This document shows positions 34,129 to 44,260 of a DNA stretch of 64,000 nt, piece after piece. Position 1 is the first letter of the stretch, and every line of letters starts with the position of its first letter. The notes under the pieces are model-generated. The model was not told the DNA's origin, did not search any database, and saw only the letters and a program-made list of their open reading frames with translations. This DNA comes from Rhynchopus euleeides (taxonomy: Eukaryota; Euglenozoa; Diplonemea; Diplonemida; Diplonemidae). The DNA is taken from the NCBI GenBank assembly GCA_963210315.1, contig OY723259.1, positions 620,001 to 684,000 on the forward strand. The letters are read 5' to 3'. The position numbers and the translations under genes are program-made.

Positions 34129-34238
34129 TCCCTCCCACAACCCACATCACCAGGGTCTTGCAAGCCCTGACCAGATTACCTCCATTGTTGAATAGATACA
34201 CACACGCCAACAGACACACACACACACAGCTATCAATC

Positions 34239-35261
34239 ATGCCTGCCTCTGCCAAAACCACGGCGAAGAGAAGCAGAACGGAGGAAACCGCCCCGAGCTC
34301 GGCCCCCCCGACGAAGCAGCCCGCCACTCAGCCGGGCTTTATTCAACTTTTTGTTGAATACTACGTCGAGCCGGAGGAGGGGGGGCGGCTGTCGAACACA
34401 GCCCTGAAGGCACTGATCGGGAAGATCACGGGCAAGCCCATAAAGGGCAACGACGGGACCGTGAGCGCGGCGATGGGGGCCAGGTACAAGGAGTACCAGG
34501 GGGGGACGGTGTCGGAGAAGTCGGCGAAGGAGGCGCAGCTGGAGAGGTACTCCATCCGCACCAAGGGGGGGACGGATACGGAGTTCATTGGTGTGAGGAT
34601 CACACCATCTCCATCAGCCTCCGCCAAGTCCAAGGCGAAACTGGAGCAGATGCAGAAGCTGCACCCGCACGCCGCCCTCACCTCGGGCGTAAAGATGTCC
34701 CGGCTCTACGCCGCAGAGGTGAAGCTGGCTGCCCCCCAGAAGACGAAGGCATCCTCGAAGGCAGACAAGATCTTTCCTCAATACTCAGGAAGGAAGAGAG
34801 ACGTGTCGTCGTTGCAGGGAGCAGCCAACACCTTTGCTCCAAGAACCGTCGGGGGATTCTACGAGTTCATCGTGGAATCTGGGCTGTCGACGGTACAGAA
34901 GGTGACCCAGAATGGGCACATTCTGCGCCTCACCCTGCGGAGGCTGCGCGCAACGCAGGACTTGGAGGCGAAGGAGTACGAGGTGGACCTGCACATCCCC
35001 TCCAAGTACCTGCTGGACCCGGGTCACGCTGCGCAGGTCAAGGACCGTGAGGGGATCGTCGTTGTGAGGCAGCTGCTGGTGGATTCTGGCGGCGAACAGT
35101 CGATACAGGCAACGACTGACACCGGCAAGTTTACAGACTTGCTGGATGGCGACGAAGATGAAGAAGAGGAACTGGACGATGAGGCAAGTGAGACTGCCCC
35201 CCCACCTAGCCCAAGCCAATCTAACTCAGGCCCAACGCAGGTGGATGTGGATGACATTTGA
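34239..35261 (+). CDS. Transposon partner protein paralogue, 340 aa
   Basis: ATG 34239 follows a CA-rich leader and lies about 110 bp inside the left TIR. The basic N-terminus (KTTAKRSRTEE) precedes a helical domain (about 30-100: FIQLFVEYYVEP, LSNTALKALIGKITG), a Lys-rich middle (SAKSKAKLEQMQKL), a strand-rich region (about 190-290: GGFYEFIVESG, LRLTLRRLR, EYEVDLHIPSKYLL, REGIVVVRQLLV) and a Glu/Asp then Pro/Ser tail. The strand-rich part recalls a small beta-sandwich such as the HSP20/p23 fold, but this is only an impression. It shares its layout with 29993-31108, which is paired with a transposase gene. Function unknown. Confidence 0.7.
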   Translation: MPASAKTTAKRSRTEETAPSSAPPTKQPATQPGFIQLFVEYYVEPEEGGRLSNTALKALIGKITGKPIKGNDGTVSAAMGARYKEYQGGTVSEKSAKEAQLERYSIRTKGGTDTEFIGVRITPSPSASAKSKAKLEQMQKLHPHAALTSGVKMSRLYAAEVKLAAPQKTKASSKADKIFPQYSGRKRDVSSLQGAANTFAPRTVGGFYEFIVESGLSTVQKVTQNGHILRLTLRRLRATQDLEAKEYEVDLHIPSKYLLDPGHAAQVKDREGIVVVRQLLVDSGGEQSIQATTDTGKFTDLLDGDEDEEEELDDEASETAPPPSPSQSNSGPTQVDVDDI

Positions 35262-35275
35262 TGATCCAGTGTGAG

Positions 35276-35292
35276 TGTGGAAGCGTCAACGT
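35276..35292 (+). promoter_or_regulatory. GTGTGGAAGCGTCAACG motif
   Basis: Lies about 125 bp upstream of the ATG at 35415. The same motif in gene orientation (GTGTAGAAGCGTCAACGC) is about 185 bp upstream of the ATG at 40952, and further copies lie at 43631-43647 and 210-225 (minus orientation). A shared upstream element is inferred. Confidence 0.4.
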
Positions 35293-35414
35293 ATATGAAA
35301 GCAAACGGAAGAAAAGGTGCAGAACGATCGCAGTGACACTTTCCCTTTTTTGGTTATCACTCTTGACGTCATCCTCCCCCCGCCGGTTCCTCAGGCATAG
35401 CCTTTTTTGTTGGG

Positions 35415-36522
35415 ATGCACACACACACCACAGGAGAGCCGGGTGGGAATGGTTCCGAAGAGACAATGCAAGATGAAATGTCCTTGATGGCTGAGGGTAT
35501 TCGCAGGTCACGATTTGTGGCAGGGACGTCCATCCGGAAGTGCGGTGAAATCTCGAAATGCATTCGAGAGACGTTTCGGGAGCACGGGAAGGCGCCTGAG
35601 AGGCACGGGCTCTCCCCGGCGACGGTGAGGAAGCATGAAGAGCACCTCCAGAGAGTGGTCGAGGCAAGGAGGGGTAGTTTGCTCAAAACTCTCGAGCACA
35701 TTGTCGAAACACACCTGCATCGCATCGACATGGAACACCCTCGTGTTGTCCTGACTGCTGATGGCTATAACCCGGGCAGCAGGGACCTCACAGCCAGGAT
35801 CCGCTTAGCTGCAGGTATTGCTCTAAGCTTTGGAAGCTGGCAACGGTCGAAGCAAGATCTACTCAGCCTGTGCCTCGGAAAGGACTATGGAGCGCGACCT
35901 CATTCTTTTCGAGATCCAACAACTTCAAAGTTGGGGCGAGAATGGGCTTTGGGGGGGTTCAGGACATACTCCGAAGTTAATGACCGCCGTTGGGGCATTC
36001 AATGTGTGTTCATGTGTTGTTGCGGGCAGCTGGGAAAAGGCAACAGGATCTCTCTACCGAAGACTTGAGTCTGCTGGGCTGGCGGACCACGTCAAAGAGA
36101 GAGGTCAGAGCGGGTGTGTCTTTTGGATTGATCCGAAAAAACCACCGAAAACCATACTGAACGTGTGTGTGTGTGGCAAGGAACCTTGGGGTGTGCCTCC
36201 CACCCCTACTCAAGAAGAAACCCAGTCTCTCCCGGAGGAGGTTCATGAATTTCGATGCATTATTTGTGACTACTCCTCAGCAAAGAAAACGTCTCTGTTT
36301 GCACACTACGATGCAAAGCACAGACCAGGGAGCAATGTCCCTTGCTCGTCATGCACAATCGAATGCAAAATATGTCACACAACAATAAGATTGAAGGGAC
36401 AAAGCCAGCACTACCTGGCCCACCACCCCCGCTCTCTCACAACAAAACGTTGCTTACTTTGCTTTGAGACCTTCCGTAGTGTCCGTGAACGCGATCTCCA
36501 CATGAAGACTGACCATCCTTGA
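35415..36522 (+). CDS. Three-C2H2-finger transposon protein, spliced, 351 aa
   Basis: Exons 35415-35814 and 35867-36522 join across a 52-bp GT-AG intron (donor GCAG/GTATTG, acceptor CTACTCAG). The second frame has no other sensible start. The N-terminal half is basic and helical (RKHEEHLQRVVEARRGSLL) and contains VVLTADGYNPGSRD, which faintly resembles the first-Asp segment of the neighbouring transposase (LLKDDYAP). The C-terminal third has three fingers: C-x2-C-x12-H-x4-H, C-x2-C-x11-H-x3-H and C-x2-C-x12-H-x4-H. The gene ends a few bases before the right TIR, as expected for a transposon-encoded DNA-binding protein that recognises the repeat-rich ends. It could also be a decayed transposase. 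Confidence 0.6.
35815..35866 (+). other. Spliceosomal intron, 52 bp
   Basis: GTATTG donor, CTCTAAGC as possible branch point, CTACTCAG acceptor. The exon 1 frame has one base left over and exon 2 supplies two, restoring the frame used by the zinc fingers. Confidence 0.6.
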
Positions 36523-36526
36523 GAAG

Positions 36527-36787
36527 GGGACAAGGAAATTCGCAACAAAGTCCAGCGCTGATATGCCACCACACCTCATATCCCAAGCACACACCCAACT
36601 GTGCGTTTTTCCCTTCATATTTGGGCGTTCTTCCTGCAGTACAGTGTATAGAGTTGTCGAGTCGACAACTGCCAGTTGTCGACTCGACAAGTGCCAGTTG
36701 TCGAGTCGACAACTGGCAGTTGTCGAGTTTGAGGTTGTCGACTCCACTAGTTGAGGTCACTCGTAACTACCAAACTAGTGCACCGTG
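36527..36787 (-). repeat. Right TIR of the two-gene element
   Basis: Inverted copy of 33853-34128, with the same palindromic GTCGACAACT words and terminal GCACCGTG. Confidence 0.9.
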
Positions 36788-36894
36788 TGGTAAACACAAA
36801 CACCCCCCCCCCCCCCAAATTCCCGATGAAAATGATTCCGACCCCTGTGAATGTGGTTTTCCAATGGCAAGACTGGCCCACCAGTGACCCACGG

Positions 36895-37080
36895 GAGAGC
36901 ACCCCATCTCCCCTGGGAGAGCACCACATATCCCGCGGGAGATGACCCCATATCCCACGGGAGATGACCCCATCTCCCGCGGGAGATGCCCCCATCTCCC
37001 GGGGGGGAGATGACCCCCCACCCTGGCGGGATATCAAACCCGCGAGGGAGACCTCCCCCGCGGGATATCCCACCGGGAAT
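36895..37080. repeat. GGGAGATGACCCCATATCCC short tandem repeat
   Basis: Degenerate units of about 22 bp alternating GGGAGATGACCCC with ATATCCCGC/ATCTCCCGC. Each unit boundary is palindromic (CCCGCGGG, CCCACGGG). Noncoding. Confidence 0.7.
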
Positions 37081-37393
37081 CCCGTTTTCATATCCCACGA
37101 AATCCTGGCCACCGTGCGCAAGCAGGCATAGCAAAAAAAAGTGGAGCCCTGCAGGTAGACCCTCGGGGTACGTCACCGTCATCGGGTCACCTGAAATTTC
37201 CCAATTTGAAAATCTGCAACAAGGCAACACGCGATGGGATGGGGCACATGACCTGCACAGGGGTGGGGGGCAGAAGGCAGGGGGTGGGTTTGTGGTTGGG
37301 GTCATGGCATTTGATTACTTGAGCTTTATTGTCAGAATTTCGCACAAGAGACAACCCGAACCTCACTTGGCCGATTTCTCCCCACAACAAGGT
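37081..37393. other. Noncoding
   Basis: No supportable gene; overlapping frames are low in complexity. Confidence 0.4.
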
Positions 37394-37432
37394 CCGGCTT
37401 CCACAACTCCGATTTGGAGTTGTGGAAGCCGG
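37394..37432. repeat. Perfect hairpin
   Basis: CCGGCTTCCACAACTCC, loop GATTT, and its exact complement: a 17-bp stem with a 5-base loop. Orphan; no gene ends nearby. Confidence 0.8.
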
Positions 37433-38799
37433 AGCAAACCTCATTTGCTTGATTTTTGGGGTCACATGAGTGAATTCGGGGCGAAACCTCGCAATTTTTT
37501 GACGACTGCCTTCGAAAATGGACAGTTCCAGACCACCAGGACCCGATTTTTGGGCCCAGAAAAGCTTGGGTCAATATTATGGGCGAAATTTCGCCAAGGC
37601 CAAAAAACGGCCATTTTCCGGAAATTCCGGGACCCGTTTTAACGCGTTTTAGGGCCCAAAATAGGCTCAAAACTCAAAAATTCCTTCGAAATCGGCCTCA
37701 AACGTCCAAAATAGACCCCCCCCGAAAAAAAAATTCGAAAAGGGTCCCCCTATACACTCTGGATTTTGGACCAATTTTCCCGCATATTTCCCGCATATTC
37801 CCCCCATATTTTCATAAACCCCCCATATTTCCCCCATATTTTTTTATGGGGGAATATGGGGGAATATGGGGGAAATATGGGCAGTGTTTAAGATACTGTT
37901 ATGAAAAACGGGGCTTAGCCCCGGTTTTGGAGATTTTGCCCCGAAAAACCGGGGGTGCCTCTTTTTTTTTTCACCGGAATTTTTCTGAGATTCTGTCCGG
38001 GTACTATTCCAGGGTGCTTTTTGGCCAGAGGAGGCCGGGGCCAAGAGCACAGTGCCCTGCCCCAGGCGTTAGCCCGATGAACCTGTTGAGCACAAGGTGC
38101 ACGTTGACTACATGCGGCGTGCGACTATGGAGCAGAATCAGCTGTTCACTACCGTGGCCTCCGGCGGCTGGGGGGCTCCGCCCCCCAGACCCCCCCTCTG
38201 GCCTGTGCATGTCCAGAACCAAGTCTGCAAGCAGGGCAACCTGCGGTGCTTTCACCACCACCACGCTCTCAAGAACGCCTTCCTCATTGACTGACTCCTT
38301 CGCGTTGACGCCAAGAAGGAGCGCGCTCCTCTCGGACCTGGCAGCGGCGGCGAAGTCAGTCACCCGCAGAGGACCCATCCTGCCCATCCCAGTTGAGTGG
38401 CGTGGGGTAGGGTGTTGTGGGAAGGGAAGCCCTTCCATTTGGGGAAATGGCTGAAATTTTACCCCCGATTACCCCCGGTTTTCGGCGCGCAGCCCGGAAC
38501 CCTATCTTTTACCCTGAATATGGGGGCCCCCATATTTTTTTATGGGGGATTTGCCCCATAAACCCCCCCTATTTTCCCGCATAAAAGGGCCTCCCCATAA
38601 TGGGGGGACAAGTATGCCTAGGGGGGGGGGGGGGTTTCCCGAGAGCGTATTGCATTTCTACTTTGCATTCCGACGCCCCTCCAAACACCCATTCTGGCGC
38701 CTCCCTCAACCATAAGACAAGCTCTCTCGAGCCGAGAATGTTTTTCAGAATACACATATCCACCACCACCGCCCCCCACCCCCACCCCCCTCCGTGGTT
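37433..38799. other. Noncoding with ATATGGGGG repeats and a GC hairpin
   Basis: 37780-37885 and 38515-38600 carry inverted CCCCCATAT/ATATGGGGG words and may be the ends of a decayed element. Frames at 37579-38454 (plus) and 38004-38438 (minus) overlap and include the hairpin repeat, so neither is called. Confidence 0.4.
38147..38196 (+). repeat. Dispersed GC hairpin element, copy 2
   Basis: CACTACCGTGGCCTCCGGCG, TGGGGGGCTCCGCCCCCCA, AGACCCCCC. Confidence 0.9.
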
Positions 38800-39348
38800 T
38801 CAGCCACCCCTCCCCGCCTCCTCTGGAGGCGCCTCGGGGCCCGGCTGTTCACACCCCCTGGCCAGGTCTCTTCCGAATGGCCTTCCCAGGTCGGGGTTAG
38901 CACCCCCTTCAATCAGGGCATCGATGCACTCAGTCAGGCCCCAGCTGCAGGCAACGGAGTAAGCAGTGGTGCCATCGAGATGAAGGTAGTCGACGTCTGC
39001 GCCGCACTCTATCAAATATGTGAGACACGCAGAGTGCCCAGATGCTGCTGCCATATACAACGGCGACCCTGCAGGGCAGGGGCAGTCGATGTCGCAGCCC
39101 ATGTCAGCCAGCGTGGCGAGGCACTCGACATTCCCCTCCAGCGCGGCGTGGTGGAGTGCGGTGCAGCCGTAGCGGTCTTTGAGGTCCCCGTCCCCCCCCT
39201 CCGTTACCATCTCCCTGAGGGTCCGGGCATCGCCTCTCGCAGCCGCGTCGTGCATCATCAGCCAACTGAGCTCGCTGAAGGTCATTCTCTTCTGGGTGTG
39301 CTGCTCACAGCCGGCGTCATCACCCTCGGAAGCCGCACGCTTCGGCAT
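38800..39348 (-). CDS. Ankyrin-repeat protein, 182 aa
   Basis: Starts MPKRAASEGDD. About four ankyrin repeats follow: LHDAAARGDARTLREMVTEG-type, GCTALHHAALEGNVECLATL, GSPLYMAAASGHSACLTYLI and GTTAYSVACSWGLTECIDAL, the last three closing with the usual G-A-D/N turn. There is no membrane segment; the basic start (KRAAS, QKR) might favour the nucleus. A soluble protein-interaction module; the partner cannot be inferred. The gene is compact and intronless, and stands alone among repeats. Confidence 0.85.
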   Translation of the reverse strand: MPKRAASEGDDAGCEQHTQKRMTFSELSWLMMHDAAARGDARTLREMVTEGGDGDLKDRYGCTALHHAALEGNVECLATLADMGCDIDCPCPAGSPLYMAAASGHSACLTYLIECGADVDYLHLDGTTAYSVACSWGLTECIDALIEGGANPDLGRPFGRDLARGCEQPGPEAPPEEAGRGG

Positions 39349-40748
39349 CTCTTTTTTTTATCGTACCCCTTTCGCTTTATTATAGACACCCTGTCCAGCA
39401 ACTGTGGGAGAACAGTTCCGGACTACTTTTTGTTGAGCGCACACTTGCTGTGTCTCAAGGCTGTGTTGAGGCCCTGTGAAGTGGCATGAAGGTGCTAATC
39501 CAAAAGCTTCAGTCGTACGATTTCCTTCGTTACTTCGCGACTTCGCTAACGCTTCGTCGCTCGTAACTAGTATAAAAAGAATCCGCTGTGACGGAGAAAG
39601 GCGATTCCCGAGGGGGGGGGGGGGCACAACAGCTGCTGATATGGGATGCATCGGTCTTGTTAATTTCGTGTGACAATCTGGCAATCACCAACCCCCCCAC
39701 CCCCCCGCCAGATTTGCATCCAGGATAATACCCTTGCCACCCAAAGGAAGGCTGAGTTGGCAAACTGGAAAATTGTATGCCGAGCCAGGCATAATGGCCG
39801 GAGGATCTGCTCGCTTGGGGTGTCGGGGAGTGGTGGGCAGCGGGGACTCTCACCAAAGAGGCGGTCAGCATTTGGATCTATTTTCTGAGACGGGGGGTGT
39901 TGCGCACCCGAAGGGGAGAGGGGGCTGGGCACCCCAAGGCAAGACGCCACTGGCACCTGATGGGCACAGGGAGAGAGCGTGTGCCGCCACTGTTTGCTTC
40001 GTTTGACCACAGCTAACAAGCCTCCAACAAAATCTAAAAGGTGGGGTCGGGGAGGCGTCGGTACTTCACATACAACATAAACACACTTTCATCTTTTTAG
40101 TTTAGTGTAGGTCGCACCGTGCTGCTTCCACAGTGTGCTGCCACCCACACAATTCTCAAACCCGAGTTCTGCTCTCGAAGAATCCGCAACGCCTGTTGAA
40201 TTCTATTTTGGAGCTGACCTTACTTTCCAAAGTTGGCTCTGCACGACCGAACGGCTCGCTACCAGGTGTGACTGAGTGGGAAAAAACGAGCACCAGCCCC
40301 ACTTCCCCTCACTGACTGACGAGCTGTGACTGGAGGGCCCCATGATGAGAAGCATTCTTCTATGCCTATACCACTATGTGAGGTGCCACAACGTGATGGA
40401 GACAACGCTCGCACCAAGGCCTCCCACTACCTAGGGGGCACGCCTGGCAACACGCGCCGCACGCACGAGTCGGTGAGAAGGCATCGCGGGATGGTGCGTC
40501 GTGTGCCACATATGCTCCGGATGCAGCTTTGCCTGCAGAGGCACGCAACCCAACAGGTCTGGCAGCTGCGCGTGGCTCGCACTGGCTCCACGCAGCCTCC
40601 TCTGCGCTGATCGGGTGGAGGGTCGGTGGCCGACGCGTTGCCTGTGCCAAAGCCGAGAGGGGGGGGGGGGTCCTGTGCAGGACACCCTGCGCCGTGTGGG
40701 CGGGGGTGGGTGGGTGGGTGTGGGTGTGGGGGGGGGGGGGGGGGGGAA
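39349..40748. other. Intergenic with repeat fragments
   Basis: 39380-39442 (GACACCCTGTCCAGCAAC, TTCCGGACTACTTTTTGTTG) recurs at 51523-51575. G tracts at 39610 and 40660-40746. No gene called. Confidence 0.5.
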
Positions 40749-40952
40749 TCAGTCGAGCTCACAGAAGGAGGCCTGCTGGCGCTCGCGCCTCTCAATCTCG
40801 CTGTCGATGTCCTTCAGCTCTGCACGCACCCTGTCCTGTTCTGACTGCACCTGCGCTGCGACTCTTGCGTGCTTCTCCCGTGCAGCCTGCTCCTCGCTTG
40901 CGATGCGTGCCAGCACCGCCTCTGCAGAGCGGGGCTCCACCGCATTCGACAT
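40749..40952 (-). CDS. Small coiled-coil protein, 67 aa
   Basis: From MSNAVEPRSAEAV the chain is almost wholly charged heptad-like helix (ARIASEEQAAREKHARVAAQ, then VRAELKDIDSEIERRERQQ), a classic short coiled coil with no signal or membrane segment. The start follows a CA-rich leader like those of 29993 and 34239, and a GTGTAGAAGCGTCAACGC motif lies about 185 bp upstream. An N-terminal extension to 41093 is possible but would be translated leader. Function unknown; a structural or adaptor peptide is likely. Confidence 0.6.
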   Translation of the reverse strand: MSNAVEPRSAEAVLARIASEEQAAREKHARVAAQVQSEQDRVRAELKDIDSEIERRERQQASFCELD

Positions 40953-42278
40953 CGTGTCTGTGTGTCGGTGTCGGCTGGTCTGCTGGTGTGTCAGCAAAGG
41001 TGTACATACGGCTGGTGAACATGGCTCGATCTGGATGTGCTTCGGGGCTGGACCACCCGGCACTTGGGCGATGTGAGCAAAGCGCCCTATCACTTCACAG
41101 CTACAACCGCTCTGATGAATTTCCTTTTGTTTGTTGCGTTGACGCTTCTACACACAAAACCCTGAACTGATCACACCCTGAGCCTGATGAAGGGTGGGGT
41201 TAGTGTATAGAGCACGTTTGGTTGCAGCTGTGGTGGGGCGCTTTCCGCTCACACGAGTGTGCTTAAAAAAAATACCCCCCCTCCCCCACAGGAACTAAAG
41301 TCGCCAAAAGAAACCACGTGGGTGGTGGTGAGCGGGGGGGTGCGGTCTATGCGGAGTCGGAGGGCGCACACTGGCACAGGTTGAGCCCCCCCCCCCCCTT
41401 CAACGGCGATCGCATCTGCGATAACCTGCACGTATCCAAGACGCCTAGTCACTGGATGCCCGTCGCATTGCATCCCCTCCCCACCCCACCCCCAACTCTC
41501 CGGTGACAGTTGCCATTCGCCGCATGCCGTGCAACACACATCCCAATCACATTGATTCGTGCACCCTGGACATTTTATACGTCTTGTGTCACGGGTTGCC
41601 CGAAGGCCATGCCAAGATAAGGTGGAAAAACTAAAAACCCCGTAAAATACGCAGGGTGGTCAAAACATTTTGAAGAGTCTTCTCTTGGGTTTCAAGGGGG
41701 GGGGGGGAAGCGTGCTGATTCGACGGAGTGAGGTAAAGGCGCTGAGGGCTATATCCCTTTCACTCTGGTCGCAGGGGGGGGGGGGGGGAGCGTGGTATCC
41801 CGAGCCCTGGCCGCAGGGCCAGGGGCGAGGGTGTGTGGGGGAAAGATGAAAGACTCAGACAAGATACGGCCCCCTTCACAAAGGGGGGGGGGGCTTGTTG
41901 ATAATACCCCCCCCCCCCCCCCCGCAAAAGAAAACAAAACCCCCCCGTCCGTCCCGCCCCACCGCACCCCCTGATTCCGCGATTGGCTGCTCTTGGTGGC
42001 GATCGGGAATTGGTTCTGATCCACTGGGATGGAGAGGGGGGTGAGGGGCGGTTACAGGGGGAGGAATCAATGGACACGACGCCGCTGTCGAGCCCCCCCC
42101 CCCCCACCCCGACGATTAGATTTCGCAAGATTTGCGGTTTCGACTCATCAAACTACCGTGGGTTTCTAAGTTCTGACTGAGGGTAATGCCAGAGGGGGGC
42201 GGGGGGAGAAGGGGCGCTTTTTTTTGAATATTTTTCAGTTCTTGACAATTGCTGGTAACACAGGTTTCCCCCCCCCCC
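40953..42278. other. Intergenic, unusually rich in G and C tracts
   Basis: Motif copy at 41136-41153. From 41275 to 42110 there are at least eight runs of ten or more G or C (for example 41386, 41697, 41777, 41884, 41908-41923, 42094). Overlapping frames are not coding-like. Confidence 0.6.
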
Positions 42279-42280
42279 TA

Positions 42281-43428
42281 GGGGGGGTCAAATGCCACCC
42301 TTTTACGTGGACAAACACGATTTTTCAAAAAACCGGCGCAGAGGCCCCAAAGCCCCCGTAAACCCTCCAAACCCCCCCAGATCGGTCCGGAAACCCATCG
42401 AACCCCACTTTTCCACCATTCCGGGCACCTCAGGTGCCCGAATTGGGGTACCTAAATTTTGTGCCACCGTTTGGTACCGGACAGTGCCACTGTGTGGGAG
42501 GTTGGAAAAGAAAATGCCCCAACACACCACATCTGAGGGTTGCAATGCATGTTGCTTGCCAACCACGTCATCCGGTGGGTGTCAGGCGCTATGTAGGTGG
42601 CATTAGCCAGGTCTTCGATGAGTTCTGGCTTGTATATGTACCTCCCTGCCACCATGCACCGGGAGGCTGCCTGTAGGTACGGAACAAGTCCAGATGGTCG
42701 TGTGATTCCTGTGCAGCAGTGCTCCACAACCGGGATGTGTTGACAACGACTGTTGCAACACGAGCTGTACATTCCGGGAACACACGAAGTGCGCTGTCGT
42801 GGTACCCATTGTGCCAGAATTGGTAGTTGCTGCGGTCTACTTTGCCTGGCCCAAGAGCACTGGTACTGAACGGTGCAATATGCGTGGCGAGGTGAATGCA
42901 ACGGAAGGGCGCAAAGTCAATACAGCTCTCGGATGGCGGGTGGTGGTGCCACTAGTGTGTGACGTTCACTCGAGGATACAACGCATCACAATGAATCAGC
43001 AACCGTGGACCGAGTACAATACGCTCTCTGTGGCTGGTGTGGGGGACAAAGGCAGTGCCTGTGCCGCAGGCAGGGAGGTACATATACAAGCCAGAACACA
43101 TCGAAGACCTGGCTCATGCCACCTACATAGCGCCTGACACCCACCGGATGACGTGGTTGGCAAGCAACATGCATTGCAACCCTCAGATGTGGTGTGTTGG
43201 GGCATTTTCTTTTCCAACCTCCCACACAGTGGCACTGTCCGGTACCAAACGGTGGCACAAAATTTAGGTACCCCAATTCGGGCACCTGAGGTGCCCGGAA
43301 TGGTGGAAAAGTGGGGTTCGATGGGTTTCCGGACCGATCTGGGGGGGTTTGGAGGGTTTACGGGGGCTTTGGGGCCTCTGCGCCGGTTTTTTGAAAAATC
43401 GTGTTTGTCACCCCCATTTGACCCCCCC
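42281..43428. mobile_element. Long-TIR DNA element, TA-flanked, GGGGGGGTCAAATG ends
   Basis: Inverted arms 42281-42650 and 43069-43428 (about 360 bp, nearly identical, one indel near the ends) surround a roughly 420-bp centre. TA flanks both sides (42279-42280, 43429-43430). The terminal GGGGGGGTCAAAT matches the 9643-10713 element, so both probably belong to one TA-targeting family. The inner part of each arm encodes the same open stretch (RYIYKPE.IEDLA.ATYIAP, MTWLASNMHCNPQMWCVGAF), perhaps a captured or residual gene piece. Confidence 0.88.
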
Positions 43429-43430
43429 TA

Positions 43431-44055
43431 CCCCCCCCCCCCCACACACACCGTGTCTTCTTCGACTATTTTCCATCACCCTTTTCGCTTAACTTATTCC
43501 TAGTTGGGGCGCAGCGCCACGGCAATAGCCCCGAAGGGGCGTTGATTCACTGGGATGGGTGAGGCGCTAACTACCACACTTGCTTGATTCGTCGCAGAAA
43601 TAAAGGGCACAAGTCGGGGAAAGTGTCCCTGCGTTGACGCTTCCACACTCCCTCGCCTGCTGATTGGTAGTGCCGCGAGCGAGGAGCCACGAGGGCACCG
43701 AAGAAAGCACGTGGCACTTTTCCGCCCACATTGAAGTGTGTGGAATAGGAAGAAGAAGAACAAAACAACAACTCCGCCAAAATATTCCACCTACACAGCA
43801 GGGCCTCGTCATGTCCATTCAGCACATACATTTGCCAGAGAGGTGCATGCTGCGTCATGACGTACCCTGCAGGCACGCTGTGATTCACTGGGGGTGGGTG
43901 CGGGGGTGGGGGGAGACAGGATAAGGGAGAGGAGCAAGGCCGGCCCTCTCAGGCGAACAGATTCATCATCCTCTGGAAGAAGGCTTCGTGCAAATGGACA
44001 CGGCAGCACAACAGAACACACACTGGTGGGAGGGACGGCTCTTTGCGGCAAAAAT
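43431..44055. other. Intergenic
   Basis: C tract at 43431-43442, motif GCGTTGACGCTTCCACAC at 43631-43648, no gene supported. Confidence 0.45.
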
Positions 44056-44213
44056 AGCTATATATTACCGGGAAATATAGGGACTATATTTCCCCGAGGG
44101 GCCTGTCCAGCCCCGAGGTAGTTGATTTCCCGAGCGAAGCGAGGGAAATCAAAAATCCGAGGGGCTGGACAGGCCCCGAGGGGAAATATTCCCTATATTT
44201 ACCGGTAATTTGT
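44056..44213. repeat. Foldback element with nested hairpin
   Basis: ATTACCGGGAAATATAGGGA and GGGGCCTGTCCAGCCCC on the left are mirrored on the right. The centre is a second hairpin, TGATTTCCCGAGCGAAGC then GAGGGAAATCA. The whole 158 bp can fold on itself. Confidence 0.85.
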
Positions 44214-44214
44214 G

Positions 44215-44260
44215 ATTTTATTCCCGGTAATATAGACCGAGGTCAAAATTGTGAGGAGCA
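44215..44260 (-). repeat. Dispersed repeat R3, copy 1
   Basis: Reverse complement of GCTCCTCACAATTTTG... TATATTACCGGGAATAAAA; the direct copy is at 51073-51118. Confidence 0.75.

Larger units (their letters stand above)
33853..36787 (+). mobile_element. Two-gene DNA transposon with about 260-bp TIRs ending in CACGGTGC
   Basis: Left arm 33853-34128 and right arm 36527-36787 are inverted copies. Each has the end CACGGTGC[GA]CTAGT, then repeated GTCGAGTCGACAACTGGCA words, then a conserved block (ACTGTACTGCAGGAAGAACG, GGGATATGAGGTGTGGTGGC). Two plus-strand genes fill the interior almost exactly from arm to arm. The arms remain very similar, so the element is young. Target duplication is unclear (flanks CGGTG and TGGTA share GGT). 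No frame inside has a full DDE set, so it may depend on a transposase in trans or encode an unfamiliar one. Confidence 0.8.

Noticed and set aside
38004..38438. 144-residue minus-strand frame
   Set aside because: A large part is translation of the dispersed GC hairpin, and it overlaps an equally long plus-strand frame.
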